Assembly: GCA_944326445.1 (NCBI GenBank)
Contig: CALVDZ010000012.1
Location: forward strand, 1 to 61,162
Reading direction: 5' to 3'
DNA: 61,162 nt
Source: an uncultured Helicobacter sp.
Lineage (GTDB): Bacteria > Campylobacterota > Campylobacteria > Campylobacterales > Helicobacteraceae
In this document: positions 61,086-61,162 of the stretch, piece by piece
Layout of the letters: each line of letters begins with the position of its first letter
How positions within the stretch are numbered: position 1 is the first letter of the stretch
Notes under the pieces: generated by a model
Told to the model about the DNA's origin: nothing
Database searches by the model: none
Seen by the model: the letters and a program-made list of their open reading frames with translations, nothing else
Program-made: the position numbers and the translations under genes

Positions 61086-61162
61086 GCGTTCCTGACGCGT
61101 TTGCACCAAAGATTCTATAATCTCGCACTAGATTGCGTGTATGAACGCGCAGCGGAGGTGAT
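61086..61162 (+). repeat. terminal direct repeat, unit 2 (runs off the window)
   Basis: Identical to 60907-60983 up to the last base of the window, so the true repeat may be longer. It is again preceded by TTATAGAATCT (61038-61048) but with an unrelated 37-base segment in between. Confidence 0.85.

Larger units (their letters stand above)
60743..61162. other. 420-base gene-free region at the window end
   Basis: Upstream of tal. The first 110 bases are AT-rich and hold promoter-like boxes in both directions. The remainder is a repeated, hairpin-rich sequence (see the repeat entries). No tRNA or protein gene is recognised. Confidence 0.6.

Noticed and set aside
60853..61162. CRISPR array or tRNA cluster at the window end
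   Set aside because: Only two long units with a 179-base period and no equal spacers; no CCA end or cloverleaf seen.

Overview
The window is a chromosomal segment of a Campylobacterota bacterium, almost certainly an enterohepatic-type Helicobacter. This rests on gene content and gene order (from memory of H. pylori and C. jejuni maps): pyrD-M16 peptidase-dapA-FabL-like SDR, cheY-prmA-ftsH-(Psd-like)-pssA, accC-accB next to dcd, an SH3-domain gene before aroE, and rplY-pth. Poly-G contingency tracts, PseB for flagellin glycosylation and a CgtA-like sialo-oligosaccharide transferase fit the same group. G+C looks higher than in H. pylori, so one of the GC-richer species (for example H. canis-like) is possible, but I cannot fix the species. 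No tRNA, rRNA, CRISPR array, insertion sequence or prophage was found.

Layout. 1-4.8 kb: 3' end of a CgtA-like glycosyltransferase, a frameshifted small gene, then an AT-rich gene followed by mcrB and mcrC (modification-dependent restriction). 4.9-10.4 kb, minus strand: one long operon running OMP, pyrE, RDD protein, ArgO-like acetyltransferase, MreD-like protein, PBP2 (mrdA), pseB. 10.5-17.1 kb, plus strand: two small exported proteins and a very large autotransporter. 17.1-23.8 kb: a mobile-looking neighbourhood with two poly-G-controlled methyltransferase genes, mutY, a heavy-metal P-type ATPase and three copies of a hairpin-bearing repeat, one of them inside the ATPase reading frame. 23.8-41.5 kb, plus strand: housekeeping (rplY, pth, pyrD, M16 peptidase, dapA, fabL-like, CDF transporter, AAA ATPase, hisA, cheY, prmA, ftsH, Psd-like, pssA, a third poly-G methyltransferase, purM, SH3 protein, aroE). 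41.5-44.9 kb, minus: obgE, DUF2059 protein, accC, accB. 45-46.7 kb, plus: dcd and a poly-G-controlled GtrB-like glycosyltransferase. 46.7-53.9 kb, minus: an orphan [NiFe]-hydrogenase-like small subunit with a long extra C-terminus, a gtrA-gtrII-gtrB glucosylation module, a class V aminotransferase and a DsbC/G-like protein. 54-58.6 kb, plus: argG, argD, a UvrD/PcrA helicase. 58.6-60.7 kb, minus: patatin-like phospholipase and transaldolase. The window ends in a 179-bp-period direct repeat.

Themes. (1) Surface variation: four poly-G tracts sit inside three methyltransferase genes and one glycosyltransferase gene, and in this assembly all four read out of frame (OFF). (2) A dispersed repeat family with conserved ends and a different central dyad in each copy keeps one reading frame and has entered the ATPase gene as a roughly 95-residue in-frame insert; this is the least explained feature of the window. 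(3) The heptamer AGATTCT/AGAATCT, which contains a GANTC site, is greatly over-represented in genes and spacers and writes Asp-Ser and Glu-Ser into low-complexity protein tails. Gene functions are assigned from recognised motifs and remembered family sequences; no database search was possible.
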